A DNA stretch of 38,960 bases from Pelagicoccus mobilis (GTDB taxonomy: Bacteria; Verrucomicrobiota; Verrucomicrobiia; Opitutales; Opitutaceae), in NCBI RefSeq assembly GCF_016595505.1, contig NZ_JAENIL010000060.1:1-38960 (forward strand). The letters are read 5' to 3'. Shown here piece by piece: positions 8,563-15,825 of this stretch (positions within the stretch are counted from its first letter, which is position 1; each line of letters opens with the position of its first letter). Made by a program: the position numbers and the translations under genes. A model generated the notes under the pieces. That model was not told where the DNA came from. It did not search any database and saw nothing but the letters and a program-made list of their open reading frames with translations.

Positions 8563-9398
8563 GAGTGAGCACGCGTCGAGAATTTATAAAGAATGCCGGA
8601 ATAGGAGTGGCAGGCCTCTCCCTAAGCTCCTGTTCCAGTTTGCAGCGACGGTACTCCAGGAGGAAGGCGTTCACGTTCGTTCAGCTCTGTGATCCTCAAC
8701 TCGGCATGGGTGGTTACGAGCAAGATATGAAGCGGCTTGAAATTGCAGTTGAGCAGATCAATGAAGCGAAGCCTGACTTTGTCGCTCTTTGTGGAGACAT
8801 GGTGCACAACGCCAATGAGCAGTCGTTCGCGGACTTTAAGAAGATCCAAGCGGGGCTGGAAGTACCGTGTTACTGTGTGCCGGGCAATCACGACATCAAG
8901 AAGGTGCCGACCCGCGAATCGCTTGCTTTTTATAGGAAGCACTTTGGCGAAGACTATTATGCCTTCGAGCATAAGGGGTACTTCTTCGCTTTTATCAATA
9001 CACAGTTTTGGAAGTCGCCTACACCGGGTGAAAGCGCCAAGCATGACGCTTGGTTTGAAGACCAGTTAACGCAGGCATCTTCAAAGGGTTTGCCTGTGTT
9101 TGTGGTGGGGCATTATCCGCTCTATGTTAAAGATATCGGCGAGGAGGAGAAAAATCCCAATTTGCCCGTCGCGAAGCGTAAGGAAGTCCTAGATTTGTAT
9201 CGAAAGTATGGTGTCGTAGCTATGCTTGGAGGGCACACGCATCACCTAGTGCAGAACGAGGTCGAAGGTATCCAATTGTTCAATGCGGAGACCACGAGCA
9301 AGAATTTTGATAAGCGCCCCTTTGGATTCCGCTTATGGCATGTAGACCCGGAGGAAGGCTTCCAAAACGAATTTGTAGCGTTGGACGATCTAGTCTAG
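8559..9398 (+). CDS. Tat-exported lipoprotein metallophosphoesterase (CPPED1-like)
   Basis: This is a 279-residue calcineurin-like phosphoesterase. It carries a twin-arginine signal (STRREFIKNAG, residues 4-14) ending in a lipobox LSSC with C25, so it should be a Tat-exported lipoprotein. Metal-binding motifs are D45 in LCDPQLG, GD at 79-80, GNHD at 109-112, GHYPLY and GGHTHH. The DPQLG form of the first motif resembles CPPED1-type phosphoesterases. The TTG start at 8559 overlaps the preceding TGA. A GTG six bases later (8565) keeps the whole Tat signal and sits about nine bases behind GGGGTGG, so it is an equally good start. Translational coupling to the EEP gene suggests the two act on the same phosphorylated substrate. 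Confidence 0.8.
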   Translation: MRVSTRREFIKNAGIGVAGLSLSSCSSLQRRYSRRKAFTFVQLCDPQLGMGGYEQDMKRLEIAVEQINEAKPDFVALCGDMVHNANEQSFADFKKIQAGLEVPCYCVPGNHDIKKVPTRESLAFYRKHFGEDYYAFEHKGYFFAFINTQFWKSPTPGESAKHDAWFEDQLTQASSKGLPVFVVGHYPLYVKDIGEEEKNPNLPVAKRKEVLDLYRKYGVVAMLGGHTHHLVQNEVEGIQLFNAETTSKNFDKRPFGFRLWHVDPEEGFQNEFVALDDLV

Positions 9399-9412
9399 CT
9401 GCGGGTCGGTCC

Positions 9413-9427
9413 TTTACCCTGGGTAAA
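9413..9427. promoter_or_regulatory. 15-bp perfect palindrome upstream of LarA-like gene
   Basis: TTTACCC-T-GGGTAAA is a perfect inverted repeat with a single central base, 90 bp before the GTG at 9517. The loop is too short to form an RNA hairpin, so a protein-binding site is more likely. Its outer TTTAC...GTAAA arms resemble the LacI-type motif elsewhere in the window, but the arm spacing is three bases larger. Confidence 0.3.
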
Positions 9428-9516
9428 AAGGGGCTTGGATCTATAGTGTCGGGGGTGAGCAATTCGCTTCGCAAAGTTCGTTTGCCAAACAGATTTCGTG
9501 TAGCCACTTTCTACGA

Positions 9517-10875
9517 GTGCAAAGTGAGTTACCAAAAGTCGTTTGGGTTCGAAGAAAGTATGAGTGCCCTGAGCTAGGAGGAGACATCGGGGATGTGGTG
9601 GATGACCAGGTAAAGCGGGTATTCGAGGGGCACGCGGTTCCAAGGGGAGCTAGGATTGGCATTTGCGCGGGGAGTCGAGGGATCTACAATCTCAAGCAAA
9701 TCACAAAGAGCGCGGTGGATAGCGTGCGTTCGCTTGGGTATGAGCCAGTGATCTTGCCAGCGATGGGCAGCCATGGTGGCGCTACTGCTGAAGGGCAGCG
9801 GGAAATGCTTGCGGATCCAGGGATCGGTATCACGGAAGCGTCGATGGGGTGCGAGATGGATGCTCGGATGGATACGCGAATCGTTGATGAAACGCATGGT
9901 TTTCCGATCTATTGGGCCCAATCGGCTTTGGACTGCGACTTTGTTTTTTTGATCAACCGCATCAAGATCCATACGGAGATCTTTGGTGAACCCTCCGCGG
10001 CCGACATCGGCATGCCGCTTCAGGGGAGCGTTCATAGTGGGCTGTTGAAGATGTTGGCGGTTGGTTTAGGGAAGCAAAAGGGGGCGGAGGTCTGTCATCG
10101 CCAGATTCCCACTCGTCTAGGGCTTGGAGGAGCCGTTACCTTGGGCGCTCGAGTATTGGTCGAGTCTTCGGCGAAGCGCGGGAAGGGAAAGGTTCTTGGC
10201 GGTCTGGCGATCGTAGAAAATTCCTTTGATCAAACCGCGCTGGTTGAAGGCATCCCATTCGATTCCGGGAACCCATTGCCGGCTTTCGAGAGAGAGCGTG
10301 AGCTTCTCGATTATGCAAATTCAATGATGCCGAGTCTTCCTGCCAAAGATCTAGATGTGCTTTGGATCGGTCAGATGGGGAAGCGCATCAGTGGGACTGG
10401 AATGGATACAAACGTATTGAATCGAAATCCGTATGGCTATCATCCCGGGGAACGCTGGCGACCTCAGGGACCGAGTGTGTCTAAGGTCGTTTGCAGCAGT
10501 CTGCAAAGCAGCAGCCATGGCAATGCTCATGGCGTTGGCTTGGCGGATTTTATAACGAAGCGTTTGGCGGTCGATATTGACCACGACGTCACGCGTTTGA
10601 ACTCTCTGACCGCGTTTTCTCCGCTGCTGTGCAGTTTGCCTCCGGTCATGAGAAATGACCGGGAAGCGATTTTGGCGGCGATTAATACGAGTGCGGCAGT
10701 AAACGGGGCGCGGCCTGCATTTGCGGCAATACCCGATACCTTGCACCCGGGAGATGCGTTAGTATCGGAGCTTGTACGGGAAAAACTCGATCCAGCGGAG
10801 TTTGAGTTTCCGAACGGTGATGCGGCGCGGGATCTGGCGTTTGATCCAGGTGGATATTTGATTTGGCCAGAGTAG
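9517..10875 (+). CDS. LarA/DUF2088-like protein (nickel-dependent racemase superfamily)
   Basis: This is a 452-residue protein without a signal peptide, therefore cytoplasmic. PAMGSHGGATAEGQ (around residues 85-100) is the hallmark of the DUF2088 group related to LarA lactate racemase, and NRIKIHTEIFG and VHSGLLKMLAVGLGKQKGA are conserved blocks further on. LarA uses a nickel-pincer cofactor to racemise lactate, and homologues act on other 2-hydroxy acids. Which acid is used here, and whether the cofactor is bound, cannot be decided. The GTG at 9517 is the first usable start after an in-frame stop at 9424, and no clear ribosome-binding site precedes it. It lies 118 bp after the phosphoesterase operon behind a palindrome, so it may have its own promoter. 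It converges with the minus-strand isomerase gene. Confidence 0.65.
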   Translation: MQSELPKVVWVRRKYECPELGGDIGDVVDDQVKRVFEGHAVPRGARIGICAGSRGIYNLKQITKSAVDSVRSLGYEPVILPAMGSHGGATAEGQREMLADPGIGITEASMGCEMDARMDTRIVDETHGFPIYWAQSALDCDFVFLINRIKIHTEIFGEPSAADIGMPLQGSVHSGLLKMLAVGLGKQKGAEVCHRQIPTRLGLGGAVTLGARVLVESSAKRGKGKVLGGLAIVENSFDQTALVEGIPFDSGNPLPAFERERELLDYANSMMPSLPAKDLDVLWIGQMGKRISGTGMDTNVLNRNPYGYHPGERWRPQGPSVSKVVCSSLQSSSHGNAHGVGLADFITKRLAVDIDHDVTRLNSLTAFSPLLCSLPPVMRNDREAILAAINTSAAVNGARPAFAAIPDTLHPGDALVSELVREKLDPAEFEFPNGDAARDLAFDPGGYLIWPE

Positions 10876-10927
10876 GCTTACGCGGAGACCTCTAGAAAGA
10901 GCGTTTGTTTGCCGTTGCCCTGTGTAT

Positions 10928-11755
10928 TTAGCAACCGGGTACTTTTTGGAACGCGCTCTTTAGATTCTCTAGGCTTTCTCGAGCGATAGTGTCCGCGCCG
11001 GGGCTGTAGTCGAAGACTTCAACTGAAACCCACTCGTTATAGCCCGAGGCGGCTAGAGCGTTGGCGATTGGTTGGAAGTTAAGATCACCCATGCCCGGTC
11101 CCTGCAGATTGGGGTCGTTCGCATGGAAATGGATCGTGTAGTCGCGACTCTCGGAAATAATGTCGGGGATCGAGCCTCCTTCTGCTACCATCGCTTTTAC
11201 GTCGAGGTGCAGCTGGATATTGGGATGGTCGATACGCTTCAACAGTTCGATCGTTTCTGCGGCGGATGTCAGAAAGTTGGTTTCATTTGATCCGAGAGGT
11301 TCCATTGCGACTGAGATGGAGCGTTCCCTGCAATGTTCTCCGAGTGCACGCAGAAGATCACTCGCTCGATTACAGGCGTCTGCGTAGTCTTCGCCTTGTT
11401 CGATGTTTCTTTGTTTCGGGCTACCCCAGACCATGACCTTGCCGCCCATCTCCGAACAGAGATCCGCAAGGTGCTTGCCGAAATCGAGGGTCTTTTGCCG
11501 TATGGACGAATTTGGAGTGGTGAGGTGCATGCCCTCCGGCTTCACGAGTAGCCAGTGTAGTCCGACCATTTCGAGACCATGGTCGCGTACGATATTTCCG
11601 GCTTCCTTGGCTTCGGCGAGCGTCAAATCGCGTGGATCGTCCCTCAGGGTGAAGGGGGCTATTTCGAGACCTTGGTATCCTGTACTAGCGACGCGTTGGC
11701 AAATTTCGGGGAGCGTGAGTCCTTGGTAAGTCTCGTTGCAGATGGCGAATTTCAT
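10928..11755 (-). CDS. sugar phosphate isomerase/epimerase-like TIM-barrel protein
   Basis: This is a 275-residue cytoplasmic protein of the xylose-isomerase-like/AP endonuclease 2 TIM-barrel superfamily, close in plan to D-tagatose 3-epimerase and related enzymes. The metal-binding quartet expected for this fold is visible: E152 (AMEPLGSN), D185 (LHLDVKAM), H211 (IHFHANDPN) and E246 (VSVEVFDY). Such proteins are often encoded next to DUF1080 and PmoA-like genes in Verrucomicrobia, Planctomycetes and Bacteroidetes, where some act on 3-keto sugars or catalyse eliminations. It is the last gene of the minus-strand cluster, separated from the others by about 200 bp that contain a repeat element. 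The substrate is unknown. Confidence 0.75.
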   Translation of the reverse strand: MKFAICNETYQGLTLPEICQRVASTGYQGLEIAPFTLRDDPRDLTLAEAKEAGNIVRDHGLEMVGLHWLLVKPEGMHLTTPNSSIRQKTLDFGKHLADLCSEMGGKVMVWGSPKQRNIEQGEDYADACNRASDLLRALGEHCRERSISVAMEPLGSNETNFLTSAAETIELLKRIDHPNIQLHLDVKAMVAEGGSIPDIISESRDYTIHFHANDPNLQGPGMGDLNFQPIANALAASGYNEWVSVEVFDYSPGADTIARESLENLKSAFQKVPGC

Positions 11756-11792
11756 TGGATTTAGGTCTGATAGCCCACCGCTTGCGGCGAGT

Positions 11793-11849
11793 TTGTAGGT
11801 CGCCGCGGTGAGGCGACAAGGAGCGGCGGGTCAGCGCCCCGTCCTACAA
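11793..11849. repeat. REP/MITE-like GC-rich inverted repeat, copy 1
   Basis: This is a 57-bp element bounded by TTGTAGG (11793-11799) and its complement CCTACAA (11843-11849). Inside is a second hairpin, GTCGCC (11799-11804) with GGCGAC (11812-11817), and a GC-rich half resembling copy 2 at 38917. It sits between two genes of the minus-strand cluster. Palindromic boundaries, high GC and an intergenic position are typical of dispersed REP-like elements. Confidence 0.6.
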
Positions 11850-11960
11850 GTTGTGACTATGCAATAGGTTTCGAGAGGTTTGGTAATCTTCAATTACTCC
11901 GTCTGCTTGGAGCGGGGATCTTTGTCGAGATAGAGGAGGTCGGTTATTTGGATACGAAGA

Positions 11961-12731
11961 CTAGTTGAAAAAACTTCGTTTTGTGCGGTTCACTTCGGGG
12001 GCCCAGATCTTGATGTTGTCCACCCAACCGATGTCGTCGAAAGAACCGAAGCCGATGAAGCCCTGTTTGAAGGGGATGTCATCGGCGATCATGATGGGCG
12101 TCAGCATATCGTCGAAATAGAGGGCGACAGTGCCTTTTTTCGTATCGCGGACGATGCGGATCTTTCGCCATTCCTCGACACCCCAGTCGGCTCCTATGGT
12201 GCGGAAGTCGGTGATTGGGGTGCGGGGGGCTTCGTTTACGACGAAAACGTTATGGGCGTTGTTGTCGCCGGTTTTGGCGACGTGGATGTACATGAAATGG
12301 CTGGGGTCCTCGAATCCGAAAAAGAAGCAGTGGTCGCGGTGTGCATATCCGCCTCCCTTGCTGAGATCGGGATTGTTCTGCATGTACTCGGCAATGGGTG
12401 TGCCTTTGACTCCGGTTTGCTGGATATCGACATCCATTACGAAATCGCCAAAGGTGCGTCCTTTGATGAGGGCGATGTTGTAGGGGGAGCGGTGTGGCGG
12501 CTCGTATTCACTTTTCCCCTCTAGAGAAAGTACGCCGTTGCCCTTGACCTTTGTGTAGTTCCAAGCGGAGCGGTCCGTCATCATGAACTCCTCGAACGAG
12601 TCCTTTGAATCGAAGCTTTGCTCATACTGGAGTGTGTATCCATCTGGCAAATCTGGTGTGTTGGCGGGCAGGAGACTGGGGATTGCGAGTCCCAGACAAA
12701 GAGAAGTAATTTTAATTAAGCGTGCGGGCAT
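11961..12731 (-). CDS. exported concanavalin-A-like protein, distant DUF1080 type
   Basis: This is a 256-residue protein with a Sec signal peptide (residues 1-23, ending LLPAN). The rest reads as a beta-sandwich: FEEFMMTDRSAWNY, IALIKGRTFGDFVMDVDIQ, HFMYIHVA, EEWRKIRIVRD, GTVALYFDDMLTP and GFIGFGSFDDIGWVDNIKIW. These features match the lectin-like fold of DUF1080 and related proteins, and it is encoded 13 bp downstream of a more typical DUF1080 lipoprotein. DUF1080 proteins include enzymes acting on 3-keto-glycosides. Whether this one is catalytic or a binding protein is open. The periplasmic location follows from the signal peptide. Confidence 0.6.
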   Translation of the reverse strand: MPARLIKITSLCLGLAIPSLLPANTPDLPDGYTLQYEQSFDSKDSFEEFMMTDRSAWNYTKVKGNGVLSLEGKSEYEPPHRSPYNIALIKGRTFGDFVMDVDIQQTGVKGTPIAEYMQNNPDLSKGGGYAHRDHCFFFGFEDPSHFMYIHVAKTGDNNAHNVFVVNEAPRTPITDFRTIGADWGVEEWRKIRIVRDTKKGTVALYFDDMLTPIMIADDIPFKQGFIGFGSFDDIGWVDNIKIWAPEVNRTKRSFFN

Positions 12732-12744
12732 GGCGATGGCGGCC

Positions 12745-13338
12745 TTATTCGGGGAGTTCTGTGGCGAGGATGTTGCGGAAGCTAATGCTCATTTCCCGCT
12801 TGGGATGTAGTTGCAGTCCGATAGGGCCTCTGGGAACGATGGTCTCTGATTCGTAGGTCATGATCTCAGTTCCATTGAGCCAAGTGGTGTAGGAAGATCC
12901 GTTTACCTCGATGCGAAGAGTGTTCCAGTCCGTCTTTTCGAGTACGGTTTGGGCGGTTTCAACTTGGATCGGGTAGCCCTTGCCGGGAATGTAGGGGAGC
13001 GCTGTCATGTCACGTTTGAGGCTTCCCGATTCGCCGATCTGAATTTGCTCTTTGTTGTCTCGCAGGAAAACGCCGGAATCGATTCGTCCCTCTCCGAACT
13101 TGAAATCGAGTTCTAGGATAAAGCTACGGTAGTCGTTTTTAGTGGTGAACAGGATATCCCCTTTTTGATCAGGATCGTTTGTCGCAGTGAGGACGCCGTC
13201 GGCGACAGTCCATATCTCTTCGCGATTCGCGACCCAGCCTTCGAGATTCTCGCCATTAAAGATTGGCTTGAGATCAGGCCCGCTACTGCAAGCTGATAAG
13301 AGAAAGGCGAGGAGAATAGAGGGGATTGTAGCTTTCAT
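12745..13338 (-). CDS. DUF1080 lipoprotein (3-keto-glycoside hydrolase-like)
   Basis: This is a 197-residue protein with a lipoprotein signal: the LLSAC lipobox gives C17 as the lipidated residue. The family pattern is complete, with FNGENLEGW, WTVADGVLTA, YRSFILELDFKFGEGRIDSGVFLR, DWNTLRIEVNGSSYTTWLNG and PRGPIGLQLHPKREMSISFRNI. DUF1080 domains have been linked to cleavage of 3-keto-disaccharides and 3-keto-glycosides after oxidation of the sugar by a dehydrogenase. The neighbouring sugar-dehydrogenase-like propeller, cytochrome c and TIM-barrel protein fit such an oxidation-then-cleavage pathway. It lies 36 bp after the PmoA-like gene. The substrate is not evident. Confidence 0.75.
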   Translation of the reverse strand: MKATIPSILLAFLLSACSSGPDLKPIFNGENLEGWVANREEIWTVADGVLTATNDPDQKGDILFTTKNDYRSFILELDFKFGEGRIDSGVFLRDNKEQIQIGESGSLKRDMTALPYIPGKGYPIQVETAQTVLEKTDWNTLRIEVNGSSYTTWLNGTEIMTYESETIVPRGPIGLQLHPKREMSISFRNILATELPE

Positions 13339-13374
13339 GTGATTGTATTGGGAGGGATGATGTTTTTAGACGAG

Positions 13375-14331
13375 TTATTGCTCAGTCCATTCTTGATGCA
13401 GCTGGTCAAGGTCGGTTGCTTGTGGATCGCCTTTTTGAAAAATCAGTCGGTAGGAGAAGCTAAGCTGCTCGCCCTTTTTCAGGATGATGTCTCCGGAATT
13501 GTTTTCGTCTTTTGTAAAGTGCTTCAGACCGAAGGCGTTGGCGGCGACCAATCCGTAGTCGCGTGCGTGCCAAGTGGTCGGATAGCGAAAGTTGTCGGGG
13601 TGATCCAGCATCGAGATGGCGAGGTTTTCTCCTAGGATCTCGTTCGAGTAAGTAATCCATTTCGCGCTTTTTCCCCACACGCTCTTTCCGCTGTCGCCAG
13701 CGCTGTTGATGACCTGAGCCCCTTGGTCCTTGACCCGGAATTTGTGGTGCATGCGAACGCCCATGCAGCCTTCTTTCGTGTCGCCCAATTCGACGTCAGC
13801 CTCGCTTGCGATGAGAGAGATTTTGAAATCGATAATGCGTTTTTCAGCGTCGGCGGAAAAGGAGATTTCGGTGCGGTCGGTCATGAGCGTTTCACCTTTG
13901 TGCGTCCATTTATGCGTGGCGGTGATGTGCGCCTGGCCCTTGCTGTCTTGCTTGGCTTCCTCGACTTCGATCAGCTCGATGCGAGCGTCCTGCTGTTCTT
14001 CTGTTCGCTCATTCCAGAAGTCGTGCCCATTGACCGAACCATGTGTGAAGAAAACCGAGCTCTGCCACGGGTGGTCTTGGCTTTCGCCCGGCACATCTTT
14101 TTTCATGGGGAACTCGCGCGTCATATTGACCCCTGTGGGGCCGATGACCGGATACAGAAATGGCTTTTGCTCGTCGTGCAGGTACTGAGTGAAGAGTTGG
14201 CCGTCGATGGTGACGATGTAATCACCCTCTTTCTCTTGAATATCGGCGATGTTCACGGACGTATCAGAACAGGAAATACAGAGAGAGGCTGTTAGAGGAA
14301 GGAGAAGCGAGTTAACGATAGAGTTGGCCAT
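13375..14331 (-). CDS. PmoA-like family protein (DUF6807), probably exported
   Basis: This is a 318-residue protein. The ATG whose complement lies at 14329-14331 is chosen because it begins a hydrophobic export signal (NSLLLPLTASLCISC, with possible lipidation at a cysteine); a longer frame extending to 14727 only shadows the upstream gene. Blocks such as YPVIGPTGVNMTREFPM, DHPWQSSVFFTHGSVNGHDFW, GVRMHHKFRV and SMLDHPDNFRYPTTWHARDYGLVAANAFG are those of the so-called methane oxygenase PmoA family, which has no demonstrated link to methane oxidation and no settled function. Members occur in sugar-catabolic clusters with DUF1080 and oxidoreductases, as here. With the frameshift in the preceding gene corrected, its start lies one base after that gene's stop. 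Confidence 0.72.
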   Translation of the reverse strand: MANSIVNSLLLPLTASLCISCSDTSVNIADIQEKEGDYIVTIDGQLFTQYLHDEQKPFLYPVIGPTGVNMTREFPMKKDVPGESQDHPWQSSVFFTHGSVNGHDFWNERTEEQQDARIELIEVEEAKQDSKGQAHITATHKWTHKGETLMTDRTEISFSADAEKRIIDFKISLIASEADVELGDTKEGCMGVRMHHKFRVKDQGAQVINSAGDSGKSVWGKSAKWITYSNEILGENLAISMLDHPDNFRYPTTWHARDYGLVAANAFGLKHFTKDENNSGDIILKKGEQLSFSYRLIFQKGDPQATDLDQLHQEWTEQ

Positions 14332-15818
14332 GCTATTTGCGGAGTTTGGTGAGGGAGTAGCAGAGTTTGGGGTTGAGTTAGCGGTGTGCCGTCTGAGGCG
14401 ACGATGTTGTCGCCCAAATTGAGTTCGAATATACGCTTTTTCTGCAGGCCGTCTACCTTTAGATGCACAGAGCGACCATCCTTGCCGAGTGTCACATTTC
14501 TGATCAGGATATCGGTCAGGTCGTGCTGCGGGCTGCCGTAGGCGTGGGTCGACTTGTACCAGTAGCGTTTCATTGCGTAGTTCGCGATATCCGACGCAGC
14601 TTGGGGATCGACGGCCTTTGTGAAGCGGAGCTCGAAACCGTCTTTGGAGAGCGACATGCTCTGCACTTCGAAGGGCATTTCGCCTGTGAAGGTTATGCGT
14701 TGCATCCCTTCGGAGGGCTTGCCCCATCCGCGGACTGTTTGGCCCGTGTAGAGCGACTTCCCATCAGGGCTGAAGGCGAGGCGGTTGTTGCCGGGGCGCA
14801 GGTCGTGGTCGATGAACTTGACGCAGGCTCCCTGGGTGAAGCCGTCTACTTCTTCAAGCATGCAGCGAATGATGCGAGCCCCAGCGATGTCGCCGATGAA
14901 GACTTGTCCCGCAAAGGGGCCGAATGCTCCGTCCGTCGTATCGAAGAGAGGCTGGCTGGGCGAGTTGCACATGAAGCCCTGCGGAAGCTCGACTGCAGCT
15001 CGGGTTCGATGTGCTTCGTAGGCGTCTTCGTTGTCGATGAAATACTGTAGTGGGTTATCAGATACGTTGCTCGTAAACGCTTCATCCCAGACGAGACTGG
15101 AGGGGTGCCCGTAGAAGTTGCCTTCTTCTACGAGATAGAGTGGGGAGGTGCCACGCCAGTCGCCTTGGTTGTCGGTGGCGAAGAGTTGCCCGCTTGGACT
15201 GAGGCCGATACCGTTGTGCATGCGAAAGCCGCTGGCAAAGGGGGTGGCATTGCCAGCTTCGTCAAGTCGGAGGACCCAGCCCTTCCATTGGACGCCAGAG
15301 AAATTGCGTCCGAGTCGCCCCATATCGGAAAACTCGCCGCGCGTTTTATAGAAGGTTGGCCCATTGTGGGAGGCGGTGCCGATCGCTATGTACCAGCCGC
15401 CATCGGGGTGGGAGACAATGGTATTGGTTTCGTGGTAGTTGCCGCTGACGCCCCATTGATCGGAAATGTTCTCGTAGCTATCGGCGATGCCATCTCCGTC
15501 GGTGTCCCTGAGGCGAGTCAGTTCCGCCATTTGGGAGAGGATGATCTCGTCCTTGCTGATGACCTGGAGCCCGCAGGCGTTGTGAAGAATGTCTTCCGAG
15601 AATACGCGCCATGGAAAGGCGGTGGGGTCCTCGGTGGGGCGGGCCATTAATACGCCATAACGACGAAGAGCGACGACTATTTCACCGTCCGGCGTGAAGT
15701 CGATACCACCTACTTCAGGCGCAACATAAAGAGGGAACTCAATGGTTTCAACTTTGTAGCTTTCGGCGAAAGCCGACGGTATCAGAGAACTGAGTACAAT
15801 TAGAAAAACAGCTTTCAT
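14292..15818 (-). CDS. exported beta-propeller sugar dehydrogenase-like protein, apparent 3' frameshift
   Basis: The 508-residue frame has a signal peptide (1-18, SAFA) and a glucose/sorbosone-dehydrogenase-like six-bladed propeller: VGGIDFTPDGEIVVA, MHNGIGLSPSGQLFATDNQGDW, GNFYGHPSSLVW, FIGDIAGARI and NNRLAFSPDGKSLY. DTDGDGIAD (105-113) is a calcium-binding-type loop. Propellers of this kind oxidise sugars with PQQ-type cofactors and often work with a cytochrome c, here encoded 7 bp upstream. From about residue 481 the frame runs into an odd Pro/Leu-rich tail overlapping the next gene by 40 bp. Dropping one base near 14378 instead gives LNPKLCYSLTKLRK and a stop at 14333-14335, the type of C-terminus expected, one base before the next ATG. 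This suggests a frameshift mutation or sequencing error. The function is inferred from fold and context. Confidence 0.75.
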   Translation of the reverse strand: MKAVFLIVLSSLIPSAFAESYKVETIEFPLYVAPEVGGIDFTPDGEIVVALRRYGVLMARPTEDPTAFPWRVFSEDILHNACGLQVISKDEIILSQMAELTRLRDTDGDGIADSYENISDQWGVSGNYHETNTIVSHPDGGWYIAIGTASHNGPTFYKTRGEFSDMGRLGRNFSGVQWKGWVLRLDEAGNATPFASGFRMHNGIGLSPSGQLFATDNQGDWRGTSPLYLVEEGNFYGHPSSLVWDEAFTSNVSDNPLQYFIDNEDAYEAHRTRAAVELPQGFMCNSPSQPLFDTTDGAFGPFAGQVFIGDIAGARIIRCMLEEVDGFTQGACVKFIDHDLRPGNNRLAFSPDGKSLYTGQTVRGWGKPSEGMQRITFTGEMPFEVQSMSLSKDGFELRFTKAVDPQAASDIANYAMKRYWYKSTHAYGSPQHDLTDILIRNVTLGKDGRSVHLKVDGLQKKRIFELNLGDNIVASDGTPLTQPQTLLLPHQTPQIAWPTLSLTRFSFL

Positions 15819-15825
15819 GATGATC

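Noticed and set aside
10896-10961. Inverted repeat AAAGAGCG/CGCTCTTT between convergent genes as a terminator
   Set aside because: The arms are 50 bp apart, there is no T tract, and one arm lies in the 3' end of the isomerase gene.
14309-14379. Five GAGTT copies spaced 12, 21, 21 and 12 bp
   Set aside because: They fall in the coding sequence and gene junction and look like codon coincidences; a regulatory or slippage role has no further support.
14332-14727. Upstream extension of the PmoA-like frame
   Set aside because: It overlaps the propeller gene, has no homologous blocks, and the export signal begins at the ATG at 14331.
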